From contig JAFLEH010000003.1 in NCBI GenBank assembly GCA_017301995.1, positions 248,001 to 312,000 of the forward strand: a stretch of DNA of 64,000 nt, in the 5' to 3' direction. Each line of letters opens with the position of its first letter. Within the stretch, counting starts at the first letter, position 1. Below the pieces are notes generated by a model. It saw only the letters and a program-made list of their open reading frames with translations. It had not been told where the DNA came from and did no database searches. Source of the DNA: Verrucomicrobiota bacterium (GTDB lineage: Bacteria > Verrucomicrobiota > Verrucomicrobiia > Verrucomicrobiales > Akkermansiaceae). Position numbers and translations under genes: made by a program. Positions 35,809-44,021 of the stretch are shown piece after piece.

Positions 35809-38772
35809 TTATGCCCGCCGCCGGCGCATCAGTGCAAGCAGCCCAAGGCCGCCGAGCAGGGCCGCGCCGGATTCGGGGACGACGACCACCTGAAGGCTAC
35901 CCTGTTGGAAGTAGGCCGACTTGCCGCCTCCAAGATCCAAGGCATTCTCGAGACCAACATGAGCGATGCCGCTACTGAGATTGACATTGTCACCTGCCAA
36001 CAGGGTGTATGTGCCGTTAGCCGCCGCCGCGTAGTCCCAGCCGAGAATATCTTCGAAATCAAAGTTGGAGAAGTTCACCGCGCCAGTGACGAAAAGAGGA
36101 TCCCCCAGATTGACGACAAGCTTCGCACCGTCGGCAAAGGACAGGCTTCCGGCGATCGAACCACTGCCGCCGATCATGCCGGCCGCATCCACGCTAACCG
36201 CCGTGTCGCCGAGCGCGCCATTGACCAGCAGAGTACCGGCGGAAACGAGGGTGGCACCCGTATAGCTGTTAGTTCCTGCGAGGGTCATTGTGCCCGTGCC
36301 GCCCTTGGTGATGCCCATGCCACCGGATGCTTCCGTGACCGCGGCGCTAACCAACAGATCGGTCGGGGCCGCGCCATCGGCCACCGTGAAGTTGATGCCG
36401 GTATTTCCATGATCGCCGCGGATGCGGATGCGGCCGCCGATGGTGGCGGTATCGGCGCTGGCGTTGGTGTTTACGGCCGTGCGGTTCCATTCGAGTTGCG
36501 CGCCGCCCGGATCGCTGGTGCCGTTGTTGCTTTGCAGCGTGCCGCCGGTCATGTTGATCCCGCCGGTGATGTTCCAGACATGCATGGAGCCTGCGCTGGT
36601 GACGGTGCCGCCGTTGATTGCCACCGAGGTGATCTGATCCACCCAGCCGAGTCCGGTGCCGTCACCGAAGGTCTCGACCGTGCCGCCCGTGTTGACCGTC
36701 AGAGCGCCCCGGATGCGTCCGGTGCCGCCGTTGGATTCCAACCGCAGCGTTCCCTGGTTGACCGTGGTGCCGCCCGAATAGGTGCTCTCCGCGGTGAGCC
36801 GCAGTGTGCCGGTTCCCACCTTGATGAGGCCGAACGATCCGCTGTCCTGATAGAACCCGGAAACCGTGAGCGTGCCGGCGTCCACGCCGACCGTGGTGTC
36901 CGAGCGCAGACAGTAACCGGCGCCGCCGCTGGGGCTGTTGGTTAGCGCGTTGTCACCGCCGAGGCTGCGCACCGCGCCCAGGCCGCCCACGCCGCTTCCC
37001 CAGACATGGAAATGCTCGTCGAGGCTCACTCCGCCCTGCAGCGCAAGTGTCGCGCCGTCGCGGATCCAGCTCATGGTGCCTCCGTTGTGACCGCCCGGCC
37101 CGAGCGCGGTGCTATTCGCCGCCACCAGCGTGCCCGCGGTGATGTCGGTCTGGCCGGTATAGCTGTTAGCTCCGGACAGAACCAGCGTTCCCGCACCGGC
37201 CTTGTTGATGGCGCCGGTGGTCGTGATTTGGTTGTGGATCACGCCGGAGTAATCCAGCCGGCTGCCTCCATCCACCGTGATGGTCCGCGTCCAATTGAGC
37301 GCGGTGTCCACGCCGATCGAGGAAACGGCGTTTCCTCCAGCGGTGATGTCGCTCTTGAGATGCAGCGCGCCCCAATCGCCGTGGGAGACGGTGCCCGTGA
37401 TCGCGCCGCCGTTCAGATAGAGACCGTTCTTGATGGTTTGTCCCACGGCTTCGACGGACCATGTGCCGCCTTGGTTGACCGTGATCGCCCCGACAGTTGT
37501 GCCGTTCCATTCGCTGCTGGTGCTCCAGTTTCTTGTCGTGCGGAGTGTCCCGCCGGCGTTGATGGTCAGCGTCCCGGATCCCAGGGTGTGGATGCCATCG
37601 TCCTGGACGGATTTGGTGGCAATGAGCGTGCCACCGTTGATGGTGGTGCCGCCGCTTGATCCGTTTGAACCGGCCAGCACCATGGTTCCCGAACCATTCT
37701 TGGTGAGCGAGCCGCTGCGGATCGAGCCGGTCATGTTGAGCGTCGATCCGTAATCCACATTGAAAGTGCCGTTCCCATCCAGGTTGATCTGCTGGGCGCT
37801 GAGGGTGGAGGTCACGCCGCCGGTCACCGTGGTGGCGTCGTCGAAGGTCCACCCGCCCCATGTTCCGTTAGGCCGGATGCCGCCCAGTTCGCCGCCGGCA
37901 AGCGTCAGTTTGTGGAGGTGCGAATGCCCCTGGATGACGAGCACCCCGCCGGCGTTGACCGTGGTCGAATCGGTCGCCCAGTAGCGGTTGTCCCCGCTGT
38001 TGCCATTGACGAACACCGTGCCCAGCGAATTGATGGTGACCGCACCGCCCCCGGACGATCCGTCGGCAAGGACATTGTTGATGGTAAGCACGCCGTTGGT
38101 GAAGGCGTAGTTGGAGGCGTTCCATGCGCCGCCGCCGGCCACTGTGACGACCCCGCTCATCGCGGCGTTCGTTTGAACCTCCAGATAGGGATTGAGAGGT
38201 GCGTTGAAATGCAGCGTCGATCCCGAACCACCGATGATCGCCAAACCGTTGAAAGCGGAGGCGTTGTCCACATAACTTTGGAAAGCCGATCCGCCGATAC
38301 TCCAGGTGGCCGAGTCGCCGGTGTTGAAAGGACCGGCCGGACTTGAGGAATCGCCGATGGCGGTGGCGCCGGGAATGCCCGTGCCCGAGGCCGTGCTCCA
38401 GGCACCGTTGGCGGTGGCGATGAACGAGTTGCTTACGCTGCCGCCCCAGTAGGCCTCCGCGTTCTGCAGGGTCACCGCCGCGGACGAGGAAACGGTAAGC
38501 CCCGACAAACGCGCCAAATTGAAGTGCATGTATTGGCCATCTCCGGCCGATTCGCGCCAATAGAGACGCCCGCCGGCGTTGACTCCGCCGTTGAAGGTTC
38601 CGCTACCTCCGATATAGTCCGCCCAGTCGGTTGCCAACAGGCGCACCGTGCCGGTGCCGCTGAAGGTGAGATCCTCGGCGTGAAGCGCGGAACTGCCGAA
38701 CACGCCGACGGTGGTGACGAGCGCGGATCGGAGAAACGGATTGCGGATGGGTTTGCGGATTGTGGGCTTCAT
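35809..38772 (-). CDS. Autotransporter-type beta-strand repeat protein with PEP-CTERM sorting tail
   Basis: Secreted 987-residue surface or matrix protein. After the signal (LRSALVTTVGVFGSSALHA) comes DLTFSGTGTVRLLATDWADY and then many parallel-beta-helix repeats of the form GTLVLSGANSYTGQTDITAG, as in passenger-associated strand repeats. The C-terminus VPESGAALLGG, hydrophobic segment, RRRR is a PEP-CTERM signal, recognised by exosortase-type sorting and normally coupled to extracellular polymer export. No beta-barrel translocator is present. Residues about 30-840 are encoded by DNA nearly identical to the next gene upstream. The AraC gene is divergent from this pair. Likely role: adhesion to or a scaffold at the polysaccharide surface; this is inference. 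Confidence 0.9.
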   Translation of the reverse strand: MKPTIRKPIRNPFLRSALVTTVGVFGSSALHAEDLTFSGTGTVRLLATDWADYIGGSGTFNGGVNAGGRLYWRESAGDGQYMHFNLARLSGLTVSSSAAVTLQNAEAYWGGSVSNSFIATANGAWSTASGTGIPGATAIGDSSSPAGPFNTGDSATWSIGGSAFQSYVDNASAFNGLAIIGGSGSTLHFNAPLNPYLEVQTNAAMSGVVTVAGGGAWNASNYAFTNGVLTINNVLADGSSGGGAVTINSLGTVFVNGNSGDNRYWATDSTTVNAGGVLVIQGHSHLHKLTLAGGELGGIRPNGTWGGWTFDDATTVTGGVTSTLSAQQINLDGNGTFNVDYGSTLNMTGSIRSGSLTKNGSGTMVLAGSNGSSGGTTINGGTLIATKSVQDDGIHTLGSGTLTINAGGTLRTTRNWSTSSEWNGTTVGAITVNQGGTWSVEAVGQTIKNGLYLNGGAITGTVSHGDWGALHLKSDITAGGNAVSSIGVDTALNWTRTITVDGGSRLDYSGVIHNQITTTGAINKAGAGTLVLSGANSYTGQTDITAGTLVAANSTALGPGGHNGGTMSWIRDGATLALQGGVSLDEHFHVWGSGVGGLGAVRSLGGDNALTNSPSGGAGYCLRSDTTVGVDAGTLTVSGFYQDSGSFGLIKVGTGTLRLTAESTYSGGTTVNQGTLRLESNGGTGRIRGALTVNTGGTVETFGDGTGLGWVDQITSVAINGGTVTSAGSMHVWNITGGINMTGGTLQSNNGTSDPGGAQLEWNRTAVNTNASADTATIGGRIRIRGDHGNTGINFTVADGAAPTDLLVSAAVTEASGGMGITKGGTGTMTLAGTNSYTGATLVSAGTLLVNGALGDTAVSVDAAGMIGGSGSIAGSLSFADGAKLVVNLGDPLFVTGAVNFSNFDFEDILGWDYAAAANGTYTLLAGDNVNLSSGIAHVGLENALDLGGGKSAYFQQGSLQVVVVPESGAALLGGLGLLALMRRRRA
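36305..38682. repeat. Long direct repeat, copy 1 (within PEP-CTERM gene)
   Basis: This 2378-base segment matches 40539-42910 in the same orientation, with a net length difference of six bases (two extra residues here, VTGGVTS versus VTATS). Similarity is patchy: 36661-36780 has a single mismatch to its partner, whereas about 36600-36650 and 37235-37545 are clearly diverged. The pattern suggests duplication followed by gene conversion. Confidence 0.9.
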
Positions 38773-38830
38773 CGGATGGTTGGTTGGTGGGGGCCGGGAT
38801 CGGATGGCGAGCAGGGGTGGATCTGTTGGG

Positions 38831-41800
38831 TCAGGGCTTTGTCACACCCAAACGGCCGAAGAGCGAGGTGTTCGCGCCTTTGGGAATGGTGATGACCACT
38901 TTGTCGATTCCGGAGGTAGGGGTGTTAGGTAAAATGACCACCTGCCCGCCGTTGACCACCGGAACAGGCGTCCAGCCGGACAAATCGCTGCCGTATTGGA
39001 ACACCTGGGTGGTGTCCGCCGTCGAATCCGAACGCCGGTGGAATGTGAAAACGAAGTTCGTGCCGCCGGCATCCGCGGTCGGAAGGATCCCGGAGTCGGA
39101 CACGGATGGATCTCCTCCGGAAAAAACATATTCCAACAGATTTGGAATTCCATCGTTGTCAGGATCACCGCCTGGCGTCTTATCCGATAGGCTCGGCCAT
39201 GTGGCATCGATCCAAGCGAGGAATGGATCGCTCGCCGGTCCGTTGGAGACGATCAGCGAACCCGTGCCGGTGATAAAACCACCGGAATTTCCCGAGTTAT
39301 AGGTACCGGGCGACATGGCGACGCCGCCGAGCCAGAGTTCGTCAATGGTGTCGGTTCCGGAGAAGTTCAGTTCGAGTGCGGCTCCGGATTCCACGATCAC
39401 ATCGGCGCCATCGGCCAGGCCGGAATGATTGGTTCCATTTCCGAGGATCAGGGTTCCTGCCGTCACCCAAGTGTTGCCCGTATAGCTGTTTGAGGCTGAT
39501 AGGGTGAGTGATCCCTCACCGGCTTTGACGAGGCCGGCGCCGGGATGATTCCAGGATGTCACTTTGCCGGTGATGGCAAGCGAGCTGCCGGCGTCCACCG
39601 TGACGGTTCGGTTCGCGGTTAGAACAATTTGGGACGAGATCGCCGAGGCTGCCGCACCTCCGGCGGCAATGTTGGAACTCAGGAAGAGATTGCCCCATGC
39701 GTCGTTGTAGGTTAGCCCGCGCGAAACAACCGTGCCGCCATTGAGCGTCAGGCCGTTTTGGATTTGGGTGACACCATCCGAGGTGGACAGGGTTGCGCCG
39801 GATTCGACGATAACGGGGCCGGTTGCACCAGAGGAATTCCACGGTTGGCCCGTGACCCAGTCGCCTCCCGGCAACTCAAGCGTGCCGGCGCTCACTACGG
39901 TGCCGCCTTTGTAATTGATCGGTCCGGCCAGCGTTAGAGTTCCTGGGTCGAGTTTCTCGAGTGCGGCCGTGCCTGCGATGCCTGCGGAGATCGTGGCGGT
40001 TTTGCCGTCGGCCACGGAGACCAAGGCACTGCCCGAGGTGCTGGCAAGGATGAGGGTGGCGCTGCCGTTGATGGTGTAATTTTCCACCGAAAACGCCAGA
40101 TTCCCGATCATGCGGTTGCTTTCAAGGGTAACCGTAGTGCCGGTGGCGCCGTCGAATGTGGCTGTCTTGTCGATACCCGAAGCTACGGAGCCGGCGTCCC
40201 AGTTCGGCTGGCTGCCCCAGTTGCCGTTGGCCGAGGCAATCCACCTTCCGTCGTTGGCAAAAACCAAAAGCGATCCGGTTCCGGTTAGAAGGCCGGGGTG
40301 GGTGGTGGCGTCGAAAGTGCCGCTGCCCTGGTCAATGCCGTCGATCACCAGGCTGCCGACCTCATCGGTGCCGGTGAAATTCAGATCCAGCGCGGCTGTG
40401 GATTCAAGATAAACCGTGGCATTGTTATCAAGATTGGTGCCGGTGGTTCCGTTGCCAAGGCTGAGCGTGCCCGCATTCACGGTGGTCGGGCCGGTGTAAC
40501 CGTTGGTTCCGGTTAGGACCATCTTGCCCGGACCGTTTTTGGTGATGCCCATGCCACCGGATGCCTCCGTGACCGCGGCGCTAACCAACAGGTCGGTCGG
40601 GGCCGCGCCATCGGCCACCGTGAAGTTGATGCCGGTATTTCCATGATCGCCGCGGATGCGGATGCGGCCGCCGATGGTGGCGGTATCGGCGCTGGCGTTG
40701 GTGTTTACCGCCGTGCGGTTCCATTCGAGTTGCGCGCCGCCCGGATCGCTGGTGCCGTTGTTGCTTTGCAGCGTGCCGCCAGTCATGTTGATCCCGCCGG
40801 TGATGTTCCAGACATGCATGGAGCCTGCGCTGGTGACGGTGCCGCCGTTGATGATTACCGAGGAGATTTGGTCAACATAGCCGAGTCCGGTGCCGTCACC
40901 GAAGGTCTCGACCGTGCCGCCCGTGTTGACCGTCAGAGCGCCACGGATGCGTCCGGTGCCGCCGTTGGATTCCAACCGCAGCGTTCCCTGGTTGACCGTG
41001 GTGCCGCCCGAATAGGTGCTCTCCGCGGTGAGCCGCAGTGTGCCGCTCCCCACCTTGATGAGGCCGAACGAGCCGCTGTCCTGATAGAACCCGGAAACCG
41101 TGAGCGTGCCGGCGTCCACGCCGACCGTGGTGTCCGAGCGCAGGCAGTAACCGGCGCCTCCACTGGGGCTGTTGGTTAGCGCGTTGTCCCCGCTCAGGCT
41201 GCGCACCGCGCCCAGGCCGCCCACGCCGCTTCCCCAAACATGGAAATGCTCGTCGAGGCTCACTCCGCCCTGCAGCGCAAGTGTCGCGCCGTCGCGGATC
41301 CAGCTCATGGTGCCTCCGTTGTGACCGCCCGGCCCGAGCGCCGTGCTATTCGCCGCCACCAGCGTGCCCGCGGTGATGTCGGTCTGGCCGGTATAGCTGT
41401 TAGCTCCGGACAGAACCAGCGTTCCCGCACCGGCCTTGTTGATGGCGCCGGTGGTCGTGATTTGGTTATGAATCGTGCCGGAGTAATCCAATTGGCTGCC
41501 TCCATCCACCGTAATGGTTCGCGTCCAGTTGAATGCGGTATCCACGCCAATCGCAGAAACGGCGTTTCCTCCCGCCGTGATGTCGCTCTTGAGATGCAGC
41601 GCACCCCAATCGCCGTGGGAGGCCGTGCCCGTGATCGCGCCACCGTTCAGATAGAGACCGTTGTAAACCGTCTGGCCCACCCCTTCAATCGACCATGAGC
41701 CTCCCTGATTGATGGTGATCGATCCGACCGAAGTGGGATTCCACTCACTACTGGTGGCCCAGTTTCTTGTCGTGAGGAGCGTTCCGCCGGCGTTGACGGT

Positions 41801-42985
41801 CAGCGTGCCGGATCCCAGGGTGTGGATACCATCGTCCTGGACGGATTTGGTGGCGATAAGCGTGCCACCGTTGATGGTGATGCCGCCGCTTGATCCGTTG
41901 GCCCCCGCCAGCACCATCGTGCCCGAGCCATTCTTGGTGAGCGACCCGCTGCGGATCGAGCCCGTCATGTTGAGCGTGGCTCCCGAATTTACCGTGAAAG
42001 TGCCGTTGGCGTCGAGATTCATCTGCTGCGCGCTGATGGTCGAGGTGGCCGTGACCGTGGTGGCGTCGTCGAAGGTCCATCCGCCCCATGTTCCGTTAGG
42101 CCGGATGCCGCCAAGTTCGCCGCCGGCAAGCGTCAGGTTGTGGAGATGCGAATGCCCCTGGATGACGAGCACGCCGCCGGCGTTGACCGTGGTCGAATCG
42201 ATCGCCCAGTAGCGGTTGTCCCCGCTGTTGCCATTGACGAACACCGTGCCCAGCGAATTGATGGTGACCGCACCGCCCCCGGACGATCCGTCGGCAAGGA
42301 CATTGTTGATGGTGAGCACGCCGTTGGTGAAGGCATAGTTGGAGGCGTTCCATGCGCCGCCGCCGGCCACGGTGACGACCCCGCTCATCGCGGCGTTCGT
42401 TTGGACCTCCAGATAGGGATTGAGAGGTGCGTTGAAATGCAGCGTCGAGTCCGCCCCACCGATGATCGCCAGACCGTTGAAAGCGGAGGCGTTGTCCACA
42501 TAACCCTGGAAGGTCGAGGCGCCGATACTCCAGGTGGCCGAGTCGCCGGTGTTGAATGGACCGGCCGGACTTGAGGAATCGCCGATGGCGGTGGCGCCGG
42601 GAATGCCCGTGCCCGAGGCCGCGCTCCAGGCGCCGTTGGCGGTGGCGATGAACGAGTTGCTTACGCTGCCGCCCCAGTAGGCCTCCGCGTTCTGCAGGGT
42701 CACCGCCGCGGACGAGGAAACGGTAAGCCCCGAAAGGCGGGTTAGGTCGAAGTGCAGATACTGCCCGTCACCGGCCGATCCGCGCCAATAGAGGCGCCCG
42801 CCGGCGTTGACTCCGCCATTGAAGGTTGCGTTCCCTCCCAGATAGTCCGCCCAGTCGGTTGCGAGCATCCGCACCGTGCCCGTGCCGCTGAAGGTGAGGT
42901 CCTCGGCGTGGGCAGGAACGGCACATAGGGCGAGCACGACCGTGGCGGAACCACGGAGAAATGAGAAATGTCGGCGGGTTTTCAT
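38831..42985 (-). CDS. Autotransporter-type beta-strand repeat protein with NLLEY-type C-terminus
   Basis: Secreted 1384-residue paralogue of the preceding repeat protein. The first about 840 residues are nearly identical (SAEDLTFSGTG opening after the signal, same GTLTVSGFYQDSGSF repeats). From about residue 845 it adds further strand repeats (GKMVLTGTNGYTGPTTV, GTLELPGGDWVTG) and ends in a different cap: DPDNDGIPNLLEYVFSGGDP, FVFTFHRRSDSTADTTQVF, VVITIPKGANTSLFGRLGV. This cap replaces the PEP-CTERM tail, so the two proteins should be sorted differently. The start at 42985 is 157 bases from the divergent AraC gene and downstream of a conserved element at 43081-43118. A binding or scaffold role is inferred. 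Confidence 0.9.
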   Translation of the reverse strand: MKTRRHFSFLRGSATVVLALCAVPAHAEDLTFSGTGTVRMLATDWADYLGGNATFNGGVNAGGRLYWRGSAGDGQYLHFDLTRLSGLTVSSSAAVTLQNAEAYWGGSVSNSFIATANGAWSAASGTGIPGATAIGDSSSPAGPFNTGDSATWSIGASTFQGYVDNASAFNGLAIIGGADSTLHFNAPLNPYLEVQTNAAMSGVVTVAGGGAWNASNYAFTNGVLTINNVLADGSSGGGAVTINSLGTVFVNGNSGDNRYWAIDSTTVNAGGVLVIQGHSHLHNLTLAGGELGGIRPNGTWGGWTFDDATTVTATSTISAQQMNLDANGTFTVNSGATLNMTGSIRSGSLTKNGSGTMVLAGANGSSGGITINGGTLIATKSVQDDGIHTLGSGTLTVNAGGTLLTTRNWATSSEWNPTSVGSITINQGGSWSIEGVGQTVYNGLYLNGGAITGTASHGDWGALHLKSDITAGGNAVSAIGVDTAFNWTRTITVDGGSQLDYSGTIHNQITTTGAINKAGAGTLVLSGANSYTGQTDITAGTLVAANSTALGPGGHNGGTMSWIRDGATLALQGGVSLDEHFHVWGSGVGGLGAVRSLSGDNALTNSPSGGAGYCLRSDTTVGVDAGTLTVSGFYQDSGSFGLIKVGSGTLRLTAESTYSGGTTVNQGTLRLESNGGTGRIRGALTVNTGGTVETFGDGTGLGYVDQISSVIINGGTVTSAGSMHVWNITGGINMTGGTLQSNNGTSDPGGAQLEWNRTAVNTNASADTATIGGRIRIRGDHGNTGINFTVADGAAPTDLLVSAAVTEASGGMGITKNGPGKMVLTGTNGYTGPTTVNAGTLSLGNGTTGTNLDNNATVYLESTAALDLNFTGTDEVGSLVIDGIDQGSGTFDATTHPGLLTGTGSLLVFANDGRWIASANGNWGSQPNWDAGSVASGIDKTATFDGATGTTVTLESNRMIGNLAFSVENYTINGSATLILASTSGSALVSVADGKTATISAGIAGTAALEKLDPGTLTLAGPINYKGGTVVSAGTLELPGGDWVTGQPWNSSGATGPVIVESGATLSTSDGVTQIQNGLTLNGGTVVSRGLTYNDAWGNLFLSSNIAAGGAAASAISSQIVLTANRTVTVDAGSSLAITGKVTSWNHPGAGLVKAGEGSLTLSASNSYTGNTWVTAGTLILGNGTNHSGLADGADVIVESGAALELNFSGTDTIDELWLGGVAMSPGTYNSGNSGGFITGTGSLIVSNGPASDPFLAWIDATWPSLSDKTPGGDPDNDGIPNLLEYVFSGGDPSVSDSGILPTADAGGTNFVFTFHRRSDSTADTTQVFQYGSDLSGWTPVPVVNGGQVVILPNTPTSGIDKVVITIPKGANTSLFGRLGVTKP
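40539..42910. repeat. Long direct repeat, copy 2 (within the 1384-residue surface protein gene)
   Basis: Partner of 36305-38682, offset by about 4.23 kb. Both copies begin at the codons for ITK (repeat GMGITK) and end just after the signal peptide codons, so exchange between them would swap the N-terminal body while keeping distinct C-terminal caps. Diverged windows are at about 40834-40884 and 41463-41775. Confidence 0.9.
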
Positions 42986-43080
42986 GAGACTTTGGGTCGT
43001 ATGCGGATGCCGGAAACGGGAGACTTCCCACCTCCGCGAATCGCACTCGCTGGAGACAATGCCGGGCCGACACGCCGTTT

Positions 43081-43118
43081 GCCATAGACGAATCCGTGAG
43101 TTTCATGTATTTTCCAAA
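43081..43118. promoter_or_regulatory. Conserved upstream element, site 1 (divergent araC/surface-protein promoter)
   Basis: The sequence GCCATAGACGAATCC is followed after six bases by TTCATG and then TTTTCCAAA. The same blocks occur in the same order at 51196-51232 and, with more divergence, at 56014-56043. It lies between the AraC gene start (43143) and the divergent gene start (42985). Read on the plus strand, TAGACG and TATTTT are 17 bases apart, so it may overlap the AraC promoter. It is a candidate AraC-binding site. Confidence 0.5.
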
Positions 43119-43142
43119 CATCAGCCGCCTGCCGGACATCCT

Positions 43143-44021
43143 ATGAGACTCACTGACACCACTGATCCCAGTGCCCACGCGGGCATGCGCACCCTCGTCA
43201 GCGATGCCGGGGCCGCGCGTGAAACAGGTCTTGCGGAGAAATTCCGGATCCATTTGCTCGGCATGTATTTTGCCAGAATCGGCCCCGAATGGTCGTCGGG
43301 TGGAAAACTCCAGGGCGATTATCTCCACCATGTGGATATCTCCCTATCAGGACACCGACAGGTGGTGTGCGGTCGGCAAGTCCACGATCTCGCGCCGGGG
43401 CAAATCTGGTTTCTTCCGGGCAACACCCCGGTTGAACGCCGGTGCGATGAGCCATGCGAGGTTCTCTTTTTCAAATTCAATTGCGAATGGCTCGCCGGGG
43501 TGGACCCTCTGCTCGACTGGCCGGGACGGGCACCCAGGCTTGCCGCAACGTGTGATGTTCCGGAATGGAGGACGTGGATAGACCCGAAACGGTCCATCGG
43601 CGTGGCTGACCTTCTGGGGATTCGGGGGCGCCTGTTGGCGTGGCTCGCCCATGCGGTTCCCGAACTCGACGAAGTCGTCTCCCGCCATCTGGCTTCCCAC
43701 ACCCAATTCACCCGCGTATTCGACCTGATCGAGCGCGAGTTGGGCGCGGATCTGAGACTCAAGTCCTTGGCCGGAGCTTACGGCACCAGCATCGAGGCAT
43801 TCTCCATGGCCTTCGCGCGCGGAACCGGCATGAGCCCGAAAGATTATCTAACACGCCGCCTCAACCAGGAGGCCCTGCAACTGGTGATCAACACCGACCT
43901 GCGAATGAAGGAGGTGGCCGAAAAACTGCGGTTCGCCGATGAGTTCTACTTCAGCCGGTTTTTCAAACGGCTCAACGGGTGCTCGCCCTCGGCCTACCGC
44001 AGCAGCCTGCGGGGTGGCTAG
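43143..44021 (+). CDS. AraC-family transcriptional regulator
   Basis: Cytoplasmic DNA-binding protein of 292 residues and the only plus-strand gene in the window. The N-terminal half is a cupin-like sensor (GDYLHHVDISLSGHRQVVCG, HDLAPGQIWFLPGNTPVERR). The last 100 residues hold the two AraC helix-turn-helix motifs: LRLKSLAGAYGTSIEAFSMA, then LRMKEVAEKLRFADEFYFSR and FFKRLNGCSPSAYRSSL. Length and order are typical of sugar-responsive activators. It is divergent from the surface-protein gene at 42985 and convergent with the transporter gene, sharing the CTAG bases of both stop codons. It probably senses a mono- or oligosaccharide from the target glycan. The start is chosen at the ATG at 43143; the open frame continues upstream without support. 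Confidence 0.93.
   Translation: MRLTDTTDPSAHAGMRTLVSDAGAARETGLAEKFRIHLLGMYFARIGPEWSSGGKLQGDYLHHVDISLSGHRQVVCGRQVHDLAPGQIWFLPGNTPVERRCDEPCEVLFFKFNCEWLAGVDPLLDWPGRAPRLAATCDVPEWRTWIDPKRSIGVADLLGIRGRLLAWLAHAVPELDEVVSRHLASHTQFTRVFDLIERELGADLRLKSLAGAYGTSIEAFSMAFARGTGMSPKDYLTRRLNQEALQLVINTDLRMKEVAEKLRFADEFYFSRFFKRLNGCSPSAYRSSLRGG

Noticed and set aside
35806..36945. 379-codon plus-strand open frame opposite the PEP-CTERM gene
   Set aside because: Gly/Ala/Val/Arg-rich shadow of beta-strand repeats. A similar frame recurs at the duplicated copy, as expected from the DNA repeat.
36305..42910. Repetitive DNA considered as a CRISPR array
   Set aside because: The repeats are coding, in frame, of variable length and part of beta-strand repeat proteins. 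There are no uniform spacers or cas genes.
36305..42910. Repeat pair considered as ends of a mobile element
   Set aside because: The copies are direct, lie inside two homologous genes, and enclose no transposase or integrase.
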